A model generated the notes under the pieces. That model saw nothing but the letters and a program-made list of their open reading frames with translations. It was not told the origin of the DNA and made no database searches. The position numbers were made by a program, and so were the translations under genes. Shown piece by piece: positions 15,988 to 22,931 of a stretch of DNA of 26,751 nt. Each line of letters opens with the position of its first letter. Within the stretch, counting starts at the first letter, position 1. Source of the stretch: a virus; the IMG/VR virus record IMGVR_UViG_3300047546_000440, positions 1 through 26,751 of that record, one strand, 5' to 3'.

Positions 15988-16293
15988 TCAGTTAATTCGT
16001 TGAATGGTGACTTGACCAACACCCTTACTTCTCAAACCAATTGCCTCAGCAGCAGCACGACTCAAGTCAATATCACGATCATGGACAAAAGGTCCACGAT
16101 CATTGATACGGACATTGATGCAGCGTTTATTAGAGGTATTGCAGACCCGCACCTTCGTTCCAAATGGAAGGGTGCGATGTGCTGCAGTCATGGAATGCAT
16201 ATTGTAAATCTCACCAGAAGCGGTGCGATTCCCATGATATGGATAACCATACCACGATGCAAGAGAAGCAAGAGTGAGTGTCAGAGTAAGCAT
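15988..16293 (-). CDS. RlpA-like double-psi beta-barrel protein, probable lytic transglycosylase
   Basis: The 101-residue product is nearly all RlpA catalytic domain. It starts with 'ASWYGYPYHGNRTASGE' (12-28), continues with 'MTAAHRTLPFGTKVRV' (35-50) and 'VRINDRGPF' (61-69), and ends 'DIDLSRAAAEAIGL' (74-87). Bacterial RlpA cleaves naked glycan strands of peptidoglycan, and the three residues reported as important there (Glu, His, Asp) correspond to Glu28, His39 and Asp65 here; all are present. Two Cys (51 and 58) could pair. Unlike bacterial RlpA there is no lipobox, SPOR domain or full signal peptide; only a short hydrophobic start (residues 2-11). It lies between scaffold and capsid, 47 bases after the scaffold stop. 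A role in cell-wall cutting at entry or lysis is inferred. Confidence 0.88.
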   Translation of the reverse strand: MLTLTLTLASLASWYGYPYHGNRTASGEIYNMHSMTAAHRTLPFGTKVRVCNTSNKRCINVRINDRGPFVHDRDIDLSRAAAEAIGLRSKGVGQVTIQRIN

Positions 16294-16340
16294 GAGTTCA
16301 TTGCAAAGGACTTTTATATTGCTTACTCTTCCAACATCAT

Positions 16341-17102
16341 TTAGAAGTTGAGATCAGACATCTCAAGCTTCGCAGCTACATCTGCACGGTATGCAGGATC
16401 ATTGTCGTAGCGAGGATCACTCATGGCACGCACGAGTTCAGCCTGACTACGGAAACCTTGGACCTGAGACGATGGTGCCTTACCGGTCAACATCTGACCG
16501 TCATAACCTTGAGCCTCTTGAAACCTAAATGCAAGAGCATTCACAGCGAAGTAACAGGCAAGAGGATCACCCTTATCCATTACTGCGTCGTACATACTTA
16601 TCTCTTGGTCAGATAATGATTCCTGAGCCCAAGCCATCATTTGGCCGTACTGCTCTTGACCACCAACAAGACCTTGGAGATTGCTAACATCCTCAGCAGT
16701 TATGGTTTCCACAGCACCACCCTCTTCAACCTGTGAGCGATACTCCAGGTACATCTGAGCAAGGTCAGTTGGATCCATCTTCTGCAGAGCTTCGATGGTT
16801 TCCTGCGAGTACTCATCCTGTGATTCTTGCCACAGACGCTCAAGGAAATCAGCATCTACTTCATCTTGAACCTCTTCCTCTGTGGGTTGAGGTTCTTCTT
16901 CAGTAGTGTCAGCTTCGCGGTTACCAAGTTTCCGTTGCAGCTCAATATAAGCTTGCTCTAGATCCTCAGCATCTTTGAACTTACCAGCAAGGAGTTGCTG
17001 TTGTTGGTCTTCTAGTGCTTGACCGACTTGAAGTGAATCAAGTTCATCTGCGGAGAATTCTCCGTCTTGTGCTTCAGTCGGATCGTACGTCAGTGTAGCC
17101 AT
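16341..17102 (-). CDS. Capsid assembly scaffolding protein (gp9-like)
   Basis: The 253-residue product is strongly acidic and helical, with clusters such as 'ADTTEEEPQPTEEEVQDEVD' near residues 60-80 and a Gln-rich helix before it. These properties, and its place between portal and major capsid, match T7-type scaffolding proteins, which fill the procapsid and leave before or during DNA packaging. The C terminus ('YRADVAAKLEMSDLNF', about 238-253) is where such proteins usually contact the shell. Its ATG lies inside the end of the 75-residue ORF (29-base overlap). Confidence 0.88.
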   Translation of the reverse strand: MATLTYDPTEAQDGEFSADELDSLQVGQALEDQQQQLLAGKFKDAEDLEQAYIELQRKLGNREADTTEEEPQPTEEEVQDEVDADFLERLWQESQDEYSQETIEALQKMDPTDLAQMYLEYRSQVEEGGAVETITAEDVSNLQGLVGGQEQYGQMMAWAQESLSDQEISMYDAVMDKGDPLACYFAVNALAFRFQEAQGYDGQMLTGKAPSSQVQGFRSQAELVRAMSDPRYDNDPAYRADVAAKLEMSDLNF

Positions 17103-17301
17103 TAGTAGTGATTACTTTAAGATTGCCAAGACCAACTCGTTCAACACGATTGGGAACACCGACTGACGGTTTGCCGATCTTGGTTCGTGGTGCATATTTG
17201 TTGCCGGACTCATCAAAGAGGTCACGATCCTCAGCCGAGAGGGGCGGGGATACCGGCTTGTTCTTGGCCCGTTGCGGGCGGGACGGGACTGCCTTGTCCA
17301 T
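17074..17301 (-). CDS. Small basic protein (75 aa) overlapping the portal gene end
   Basis: The product begins 'MDKAVPSRPQRAKNKPVSPP' and continues with 'GNKYAPRTKIGKPSVGVPNR' (about 33-52). It is rich in Pro, Arg and Lys and looks disordered. It overlaps the portal gene by 71 bases and the scaffold gene by 29. Evidence that it is translated: GGAG sits seven bases before its ATG, and without it about 130 bases between portal and scaffold would be empty in a genome packed almost without gaps. I do not recognise the family. Confidence 0.55.
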   Translation of the reverse strand: MDKAVPSRPQRAKNKPVSPPLSAEDRDLFDESGNKYAPRTKIGKPSVGVPNRVERVGLGNLKVITTNGYTDVRSD

Positions 17302-18844
17302 TAATCATCTCCAGTGCTTGAGGGTTCTTTGTCGGATCCATTAGTGGCGTCTTAGCAAGCTGACCAATTTGCTGTGTAAGCATCATGTCCTTCTGCATAG
17401 CCATGTTCTGTTGCATCTCGGCTTGTTGAGCATCCATACTCTTAACAAGATTCAGGACATCAATACCTTGTGCAGCAGCAAGACGTTTGATTACCTCATC
17501 GCTGTTGATGTATTTAGCAAGAGCTTCTGGCCCCATGGTCTGAGCAATAGTGGTCAGGAAAGCAGTAATACTTTCACGATCCTGACCACGACCAAGAGCA
17601 TTTACACCAGCAACAATAGTAGGCTTAACAATGTCCTTTGGAAGACGTGGAATTTGTCCAGTCTTTTGGAAGACGTTGAGCTTACGGTTAAGATACGGAA
17701 CAAGGAACTCAGTCGTCAGCAGACTGAAGAGTCCACCGAGCTGTTGCTCCAGTTCCATTTGAGTCATCCGTACTTCTTCAGCAGTGGTCCTTTCGGACTG
17801 CCTAACAGAAAGGATGAGGAATGCTTCAGACAACCGACGTTCCAACTGCTGCATCATTTCAAATGCAGTTCGGAAGTCTGCAGTCTTGCCAACCTGAATG
17901 ACACCAATGTCATCCGGTCTTCCTTGAACGATTGCACCGTTGCCTGCTTGGGCCAGCGTGGCCGGTTTGGTGGTACTAGAGGGTGACACTACGAAGACAA
18001 CCTTAGCGGCTGCTGCAGAGCCTTCTACGAGGGCCTGAGAGAGGGCTTCAAGGGAGCGTAGATCTCCGATGAACTCTTCTACTCGACCACGACCGTAGAC
18101 CTCACCATCAACAGTGTTGAACCTAAGGACCAACCATGGGTTAGCTTCAACAGGTGCTTTACCCATTGAACCTGGAATGATCTTGTCTTCGTATTCCTGA
18201 TGCCAGACAAACCTGTTGTTGTCTCGGCGGATGTGTGTGTAGATGTCGGCTTCATCATTCCGTTCTGCTTCAGTACCGGCCACATCATTGGGCACGGCCA
18301 TGGGGAGAACCTTCATGAGAAGCTTCTTTGAGATGCGTTCTTTTGTGACTATTTCAAGCACATTACCGTTGCCATCTCTTTCTACAACGTAGCGATTCAA
18401 GGGGTACAGCTTGAGCTGTTTCTCTCCCATGAAGATCAACGCATTACCTGTCACCACCAGATGCTTCAGTGCTTGGTGTACAACGACACGATCACTGGAG
18501 GCTGCAATGGATTCAAGGATAGTGCGTTCGATCTTTGCGAAGGAAAGATCCAACTCAGAACGAACTTCGGGTGGGAAGTCCGTACCCAATGCAGTGTCAT
18601 CTACCTGGAGCTTAAAGAAGCTGGTTTGAGGAGGCAGTAGTGCCAGCATCAATTTGGATGCCAGAGTGACTACCCCCTTTGCACCAACGCTTTGCCAAGG
18701 TGTAGGCAGATGACGTGCTCCTTTGACAAACTCCTCTTCACCACGATTTAGATAAGGAAGAGTCAGGTCGGCGGCTTGTCTTGCTACGTTTAGAAACTGG
18801 GAACGATCACTTGCTAAATAGTCATATCTTGTTTTTGCTGACAT
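17231..18844 (-). CDS. Portal (head-tail connector) protein, gp8-like
   Basis: The 537-residue product matches T7 gp8 (536). Typical features are the N-terminal 'YDYLASDRSQFLNVARQAADLTLPYL' (split at about 8-33), 'LPTPWQSVGAKGVVTLASKLM' near 47-67, and 'GRGRVEEFIGDLRSLEALSQ' near 245-264. It also has 'LSEAFLILSVRQSERTTAEEVR' near 337-358, the segment that lines the channel in this family. The last 70 residues are rich in Gln, Met and Pro. The portal forms the twelve-fold ring through which DNA is packaged and ejected. The gene starts eight bases after the 363-residue gene. Confidence 0.95.
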   Translation of the reverse strand: MSAKTRYDYLASDRSQFLNVARQAADLTLPYLNRGEEEFVKGARHLPTPWQSVGAKGVVTLASKLMLALLPPQTSFFKLQVDDTALGTDFPPEVRSELDLSFAKIERTILESIAASSDRVVVHQALKHLVVTGNALIFMGEKQLKLYPLNRYVVERDGNGNVLEIVTKERISKKLLMKVLPMAVPNDVAGTEAERNDEADIYTHIRRDNNRFVWHQEYEDKIIPGSMGKAPVEANPWLVLRFNTVDGEVYGRGRVEEFIGDLRSLEALSQALVEGSAAAAKVVFVVSPSSTTKPATLAQAGNGAIVQGRPDDIGVIQVGKTADFRTAFEMMQQLERRLSEAFLILSVRQSERTTAEEVRMTQMELEQQLGGLFSLLTTEFLVPYLNRKLNVFQKTGQIPRLPKDIVKPTIVAGVNALGRGQDRESITAFLTTIAQTMGPEALAKYINSDEVIKRLAAAQGIDVLNLVKSMDAQQAEMQQNMAMQKDMMLTQQIGQLAKTPLMDPTKNPQALEMINGQGSPVPPATGQEQAGIPAPLG

Positions 18845-18852
18845 AATAATAG

Positions 18853-19944
18853 TTAACCAAACATACCTAGACCTGCAGCAGCAAGTCCGGTGGCTAAGTT
18901 GACACCAGAGCTACGTCCGGTTTGACCATTGATCTTTAGATTGGCTGTACCTTTAGTTGTTTGACCAGACGTACGCCAACGTGAACGACGAGGGCGGAAA
19001 CCAGTTGCTCCACCATCTAATGCAGAGCCGGGGCCACCAGGACCGAACTTCGATTCAGGCGCTGCTTCAGGTGTGATTGGTTGCTCGGTAGGGATCGGAT
19101 CACCAGTACCCGTGCCCGTTGATTCAGCCGGTGTATAGCTGTAATCATTACCGGGTTTGTACGTATATTGCCCCCCAAAACCATTAACAGTAGGTCGTCC
19201 ACCGCCTCGGATTTGAGTACCACCCATCATGAGACTAGGTTTAGTGCCAGGAGTTGTCATGCTGTATCCACTTTGAGGGTTCGTATAACCCCCACTTGTG
19301 CTAGTACCACGCATACCTTCTAGCGCCCTACCAATATTGCCAGTACCAAACATAGGTTTAATGTTAAGGCCATAGAACCCACCACTAGCTGGTCCTGCTT
19401 GCTTGATCAGCGTGTTTGCTGCACCAGAATTAAGACGGATCCTGGCTGAGTTTGCATCTTTAAGTTTGCTGTTAACTTTGTCTAACTGTTTAATGACAGT
19501 GGCTGCAGACTTGCCAGTTGTCTCAGTAATATTATTAAGTTCTTGTCGAGTAATGCCTCCTTCACCTGCGATCTTAAGTGCCTGGTTGACACCCTTAGCA
19601 TCGCTGATTTGCATAGGGCGTGCTTGAGAGGCTGCATACTTATCCATCTCAGCTTGCAGTTTCTCACCAATTTCCAGTCCAGAGCCGCTTGCATAATCAA
19701 AGAACTGCTGTGGTGTTTGGCCTGATGCTAGTGCTCGGTTGTATGATTCAATACCTAAACCGCCTTGACTCTGAGCTTGTGACTGGTTGAAGGTCGCCAT
19801 GTTAGAGCGAACCTGATCACCAATAGTTCCGTTGTACCTTGACAAGAAATTGTAGATGTCAAGGTCGCTATAACCATCAGCTTTGGCACGGTTGAATGAA
19901 CCCATGCCGAAGCCGCCGTTGCTGATGTAATCAGATAGTGCCAT
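18853..19944 (-). CDS. Protein with internal duplication upstream of portal, unknown
   Basis: The product has 363 residues. Residues 10-49 and 61-100 are related repeats: each starts Gly-Gly-Phe/Leu-Gly, continues Ser-Phe/Tyr-Asn-Arg-Ala and ends in an amphipathic helix. The middle (about 110-175) is helical, and the rest is Gly/Pro/Thr-rich and probably disordered until a conserved-looking basic end ('GFRPRRSRWRTSGQTTKGT', about 314-332) and a Gly/Ala-rich tail. It overlaps the preceding small gene by 14 bases and precedes the portal gene. I do not recognise the family. Place in the operon suggests a virion or head-assembly protein; this is inference. Confidence 0.8.
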   Translation of the reverse strand: MALSDYISNGGFGMGSFNRAKADGYSDLDIYNFLSRYNGTIGDQVRSNMATFNQSQAQSQGGLGIESYNRALASGQTPQQFFDYASGSGLEIGEKLQAEMDKYAASQARPMQISDAKGVNQALKIAGEGGITRQELNNITETTGKSAATVIKQLDKVNSKLKDANSARIRLNSGAANTLIKQAGPASGGFYGLNIKPMFGTGNIGRALEGMRGTSTSGGYTNPQSGYSMTTPGTKPSLMMGGTQIRGGGRPTVNGFGGQYTYKPGNDYSYTPAESTGTGTGDPIPTEQPITPEAAPESKFGPGGPGSALDGGATGFRPRRSRWRTSGQTTKGTANLKINGQTGRSSGVNLATGLAAAGLGMFG

Positions 19945-20107
19945 TGTTTTCTGTAAGTCGATGGTTAATCCACTCGACCACAGAACGTTGGCCGGAGCGG
20001 TACATTATGAGATTGGTTGGATCATCCGGGTGAGGATTAACTACAGGAAAGTTTTCCTCTAGTTCTTGCAATATTGATTGAAGCTGGAGACCAGAGGTCT
20101 CAAGCAT
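19931..20107 (-). CDS. Small protein (58 aa) after NrdB, unknown
   Basis: The product begins 'MLETSGLQLQSILQELEENF' and contains 'NPHPDDPTNLIMYRSGQRSV' (about 23-42) followed by 'VEWINHRL'. The ATG at 20107 overlaps the NrdB stop by eight bases; an in-frame start further upstream would lie deeper in nrdB and is less likely. Its stop overlaps the next gene by 14 bases. The sequence looks like a compact folded domain of helix, strand and helix, but I do not recognise the family. It bridges the nucleotide and structural modules. Confidence 0.65.
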   Translation of the reverse strand: MLETSGLQLQSILQELEENFPVVNPHPDDPTNLIMYRSGQRSVVEWINHRLTENNGTI

Positions 20108-20813
20108 ACTGAGGGAGATTGGGGTTTGCATGTTCAAAGAACGCAGGCATACGAGCACGTTGTGTTTCGATTAACCCTTCTGCTTTACCTGCATACATCA
20201 AGCTGTCGCTTTGATCAAGCCAGAACTGTTTGTCCAGGTACTTGTTCTCTGACTTCTTCAGTGGTTGCATTACCCAAGCAATGGTTGCCTTCCTGAGGCG
20301 ATCAAGAGAAGGAGATACAGTGAGATTAAGCTCACGACATACCAAGCTATTCGTTGCCACATGGACTTGCTCATCCCGTGAAATGTCTGCACTTACTGTT
20401 CGGAGACCAGCGTCACCATTAAAGCGGAAGAAGGGGAGTAGAACGAAGAAAATTGCACGCTCGGCCACCATTGCTTTGAGGACCGTGTGATCTGGATGCG
20501 CCGTCCAAGCATCGCGGAGTCGGAGTGCTTCGGCTTCAGCACTTGGGTCAGTGCCGATAGCTTGGGCGATGTAACCGAGAGCCAAGTCGTGGTTGACTTC
20601 GTCTTGGATGTTGGATCGGAGTAGGTCCCGCGATACCTCTGGAACTTCATTCTTCAGTGCATCTTGGATAAAGTCGCCAACTGGTAGTTCCATATGGCGA
20701 AGGGCGAGAGCCCGGAAGATGGTTTCCTCCGAGCCCTCAGCAAGTTGACCCGCAGTGGTTTGCACTGGAGTCCACTTACGTTTGCGATTAAATAGTTTCT
20801 GATAAGGGTTCAT
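20100..20813 (-). CDS. nrdB: Class I ribonucleotide reductase, small (beta) subunit
   Basis: The 237-residue product is a short NrdB, against about 320-375 residues in bacteria. The ferritin-like metal site is complete: Glu42 ('RHMELP'), Glu72 and His75 ('DEVNH'), Glu118 ('VAERAIFF'), Glu148 and His151 ('DEQVH'). The residue four after His75, where class Ia enzymes have the radical tyrosine, is Leu79; the nearest Tyr is at 81. The subunit would supply the radical for NrdA to reduce ribonucleotides. The ATG at 20813 overlaps the nrdA stop by four bases (ATGA); a TTG three codons upstream is possible but less likely. I place it with the small NrdB of cyanopodoviruses, which is often left unannotated. 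Confidence 0.85.
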   Translation of the reverse strand: MNPYQKLFNRKRKWTPVQTTAGQLAEGSEETIFRALALRHMELPVGDFIQDALKNEVPEVSRDLLRSNIQDEVNHDLALGYIAQAIGTDPSAEAEALRLRDAWTAHPDHTVLKAMVAERAIFFVLLPFFRFNGDAGLRTVSADISRDEQVHVATNSLVCRELNLTVSPSLDRLRKATIAWVMQPLKKSENKYLDKQFWLDQSDSLMYAGKAEGLIETQRARMPAFFEHANPNLPQYA

Positions 20814-22216
20814 TCGCCGCAATTACAATCTGGAGCTTGGTGCTGGCTAGCGCCAACAGGGTCATCATTAAACAACTCGTCCAGGTAATCGTCGATATCA
20901 GATTGAGACAACGCAGCATATGCGTCGGACTTATCCTGAACATCTCCCATTACCTGCAAGCTGTAATACAAAGAGGTTTGGGGGCTGTTCAGCCATTCCT
21001 CAATAAACCGTTCATCATAAGTAACAACGTCGCTCCACGAATTAAAACTATATCCGTGTAGCAGATTTGTCAGACTAAGAAGACGGACAATACCGTTTGC
21101 CACTTTGAAATAATCATCCCAGCCAACTTCAGACGCGATCTCAACAGGACCATAGTCAAAGCTCTGGACGCCAAAGGTGCCGCTATCACGGTCCACTTGA
21201 CGGGCAATGGGAGGAGCGATCTCAGGGGTAGTGGTGTACCCATCGAGATCCTTGTATCGGTAACTGCACGAGGCAGTAGGAGCAATTGCAAAGGCACGCA
21301 CCATCTTGTTTGCCTTGGCAATCTCTGCAGCCTCACGGATACCAGCGTGGATCTCGTGAGCTAGTACTGCAGCAGGAGTCCGTTCATGAGGTTCGTTGTT
21401 GACGATGTGCATCAACGCCTCACCAAACTCCTTGTAGGTCACCCCTTGTTGACGGAGCAGGTTTGAAAGCCCAAGCATTCCGAGACCGACCTGGCGATCA
21501 ACCTCTGGAGTGAGGTATTCACCGCTGTCTCCAACACCTGTTTTTGAGTGGAGGTGACACAGTTCGGACATTCCACGTGAAAACGCAGATCGAATGTCAT
21601 CAAATTCGCATGCCCCAAGGTTGACATGTTGCAGTAGACAGGTGCCCCGTGATGGCAAGTACACCTCCAAGCAAACATTTCCGTAGATACGTTGTCCATG
21701 CTTATCGACTTTTGTTTTGTTGAGCCAAACGTCGCCGCGTTTGATGGCAAGAATCAGAGCTTCCTTGACTTCTGGCGTGGCAAGATTCCACCAGTGGTGA
21801 TTAATGTTGACGCAACGCTTAACCCAAGGCAGCTCACTACGGCTAGCAGTAATGAACTCAAGCACATCAGGATGACTGAGATCAAGATGACATACAACTG
21901 CTCCATTCTTGTAGATACCTCCACGCCTCAGGATTTCATTGAGGGTGGAGTAGATCTTTGCAAACGAGACTGGGCCAGAAGCAACCAAGCCTTTGCCGTT
22001 CTCAGCTCCCTTGGGTCGTAGTTTGGATAAGTGGACCGCCACTCCTGCTCCATAGCGGAGAGCATGGCTAACAAATCGCCAAGACGCTTCAATTCCATTC
22101 TCTCCCTCCATTGTGTCTTCAACAACGAAGACAGTGCAGCTCACAGGTAGACGAGATGTCGGATCATCAATCCAACTTTGTACACGGCCAGTACGTGCGA
22201 TGAGTTCTTTTTCCAC
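20810..22216 (-). CDS. nrdA: Class I ribonucleotide reductase, large (alpha) subunit
   Basis: This is the catalytic subunit that converts ribonucleotides to deoxyribonucleotides for phage DNA synthesis. Numbering from the furthest upstream TTG (22237), the active site residues are present: Cys34 ('PVSCTVF'), Asn187-Cys189-Glu191 ('GNVCLEV'), and Cys210 ('LGACEF'). It also has the phosphate-binding 'APTASCSYRY' (319-328). The Tyr pair 424-425 ('SLYYSL') serves radical transfer from NrdB and supports class I rather than class II. The C terminus has Cys471 and Cys473 for re-reduction. There is no N-terminal ATP cone, so overall activity control by dATP is not expected. Start choice is uncertain: GTG at 22216 lies seven bases after the MazG stop, and TTG at 22231 or 22237 would overlap it. 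Confidence 0.93.
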   Translation of the reverse strand: MEKELIARTGRVQSWIDDPTSRLPVSCTVFVVEDTMEGENGIEASWRFVSHALRYGAGVAVHLSKLRPKGAENGKGLVASGPVSFAKIYSTLNEILRRGGIYKNGAVVCHLDLSHPDVLEFITASRSELPWVKRCVNINHHWWNLATPEVKEALILAIKRGDVWLNKTKVDKHGQRIYGNVCLEVYLPSRGTCLLQHVNLGACEFDDIRSAFSRGMSELCHLHSKTGVGDSGEYLTPEVDRQVGLGMLGLSNLLRQQGVTYKEFGEALMHIVNNEPHERTPAAVLAHEIHAGIREAAEIAKANKMVRAFAIAPTASCSYRYKDLDGYTTTPEIAPPIARQVDRDSGTFGVQSFDYGPVEIASEVGWDDYFKVANGIVRLLSLTNLLHGYSFNSWSDVVTYDERFIEEWLNSPQTSLYYSLQVMGDVQDKSDAYAALSQSDIDDYLDELFNDDPVGASQHQAPDCNCGE

Positions 22217-22223
22217 AGTAGTA

Positions 22224-22604
22224 TTAGACAAGATCAATCAGTGAAGGTTCTTTGTAGTTAGGTCCCTTGAGGATCTTTCCATCCTCACGACGTATGGGTT
22301 TGCCGTCTTCCCCGAGCTTGCTCATGTTGCTGGCATGGACTCGGTTATGTGCTGTTTGCAGATCCCAACCAAATGCTGCAGCCATCTGATGACACACGTA
22401 CACCAGATCAGCAAGCTCCTTCAGCAGGTGCTCACGTGCTCGCTTATTTGTGATGTCCTTCAGCAAATCAAGGTAAGCATGAGCTACCTCTAGATGTTCC
22501 TCATCGATCAAATTCTGCTGAAGCTTCAAAGAGGAAATCGTCAGACCGAGCGGCAGCTCGTACGCTGTCCGAAACTCGTACGCTGCTGTTTCGTAGAAAC
22601 TCAC
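22224..22604 (-). CDS. MazG-like nucleotide pyrophosphohydrolase
   Basis: The product is all-alpha. 'AAYEFRTAYELPLG' comes near the N terminus, then 'NLIDEEHLEVAHAYLDLL', which carries the E-E-x-x-E metal-binding pattern, and 'HLLKELADLVYVCHQMAAAFG' (split), which supplies the second E-x-x-D pair. The C-terminal 'ASNMSKLGEDGKPIRREDG' is common to MazG-like phage proteins. Such enzymes hydrolyse nucleoside triphosphates to monophosphates, and have been suggested to affect host nucleotide signalling. I use the GTG at 22604 because the family homology starts there. An ATG at 22697 or TTG at 22703 would extend it and overlap the DUF3310 gene by about 200 bases. Even the short form overlaps by 104 bases. 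Confidence 0.8.
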   Translation of the reverse strand: MSFYETAAYEFRTAYELPLGLTISSLKLQQNLIDEEHLEVAHAYLDLLKDITNKRAREHLLKELADLVYVCHQMAAAFGWDLQTAHNRVHASNMSKLGEDGKPIRREDGKILKGPNYKEPSLIDLV

Positions 22605-22782
22605 GTTCGTTTTCAAGGTAGTGGATTGCTTTGGTGAGATCGTCGATGGGGTCTGCTGTGGGTTTCTTTCCACAACGGCAGATGTATTTGATTGCATTAC
22701 CAAGGTGGAAACTTAGTTGTTGTTCTCGGATGAAGTCTCCGACTTTCCAACTGCTTCCGTAATGCTCTGGACTGTTGGCCAT
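22501..22782 (-). CDS. DUF3310 protein (T7 gp1.7-like, possible nucleotide kinase)
   Basis: The first 60 of 93 residues fit the DUF3310 family: 'SPEHYGSSWKVGDFIRE' (4-20), 'FHLGNAIKYICRCGKK' (25-40), then 'DDLTKAIHYLENE' (47-59). T7 gp1.7 contains this domain and is reported as an unusual dTMP/dGMP kinase, so a role in nucleotide supply is reasonable beside MazG and ribonucleotide reductase. The last 30 residues overlap the start of the MazG-like gene in another frame and look unconserved (Ser/Arg/Ala-rich). The start overlaps the NblA-like gene by 70 bases. Confidence 0.8.
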   Translation of the reverse strand: MANSPEHYGSSWKVGDFIREQQLSFHLGNAIKYICRCGKKPTADPIDDLTKAIHYLENEREFLRNSSVRVSDSVRAAARSDDFLFEASAEFDR

Positions 22783-22931
22783 TGTTTGACAAGGTTAGAG
22801 ACAGTGTTCGTGAGGACAAAGTTCTGATGTTGTAAGGCGAGAAGGACAGTGATTATGTCCTCCTTTTTTGCTTCAGGCAGTAAGTCGTTCAGGCGTCGCA
22901 TCTTGAACTGCTGCTCCACCGTCATCTCCAT
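22713..22931 (-). CDS. nblA: NblA-like phycobilisome degradation adaptor (candidate)
   Basis: The product has 72 residues from the ATG at 22931 (83 from an ATG at 22964). Residues 4-50 line up without gaps with cyanobacterial NblA, as I remember that family. 'TVEQQFKMR' matches the N-terminal V/L-E-Q-x-F pattern, followed by a helix with 'KKEDII' at the place of the usual R/Q-E-D/Q segment, and a second helix that ends 'NLVKQW', resembling the L-x-K-Q/H-x-W end of the family. NblA binds phycobilisome subunits and brings them to Clp protease, which frees amino acids. A short Ser/Glu/Asn tail follows the core. It overlaps the exonuclease gene by 59 bases and the DUF3310 gene by 70. Coding is likely; the family call is from pattern memory and needs a profile search. 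Confidence 0.6.
   Translation of the reverse strand: MEMTVEQQFKMRRLNDLLPEAKKEDIITVLLALQHQNFVLTNTVSNLVKQWPTVQSITEAVGKSETSSENNN

Noticed and set aside
20810-22237. Class II (B12-dependent) ribonucleotide reductase
   Set aside because: The adjacent Tyr pair and an overlapping beta-subunit gene fit class I.
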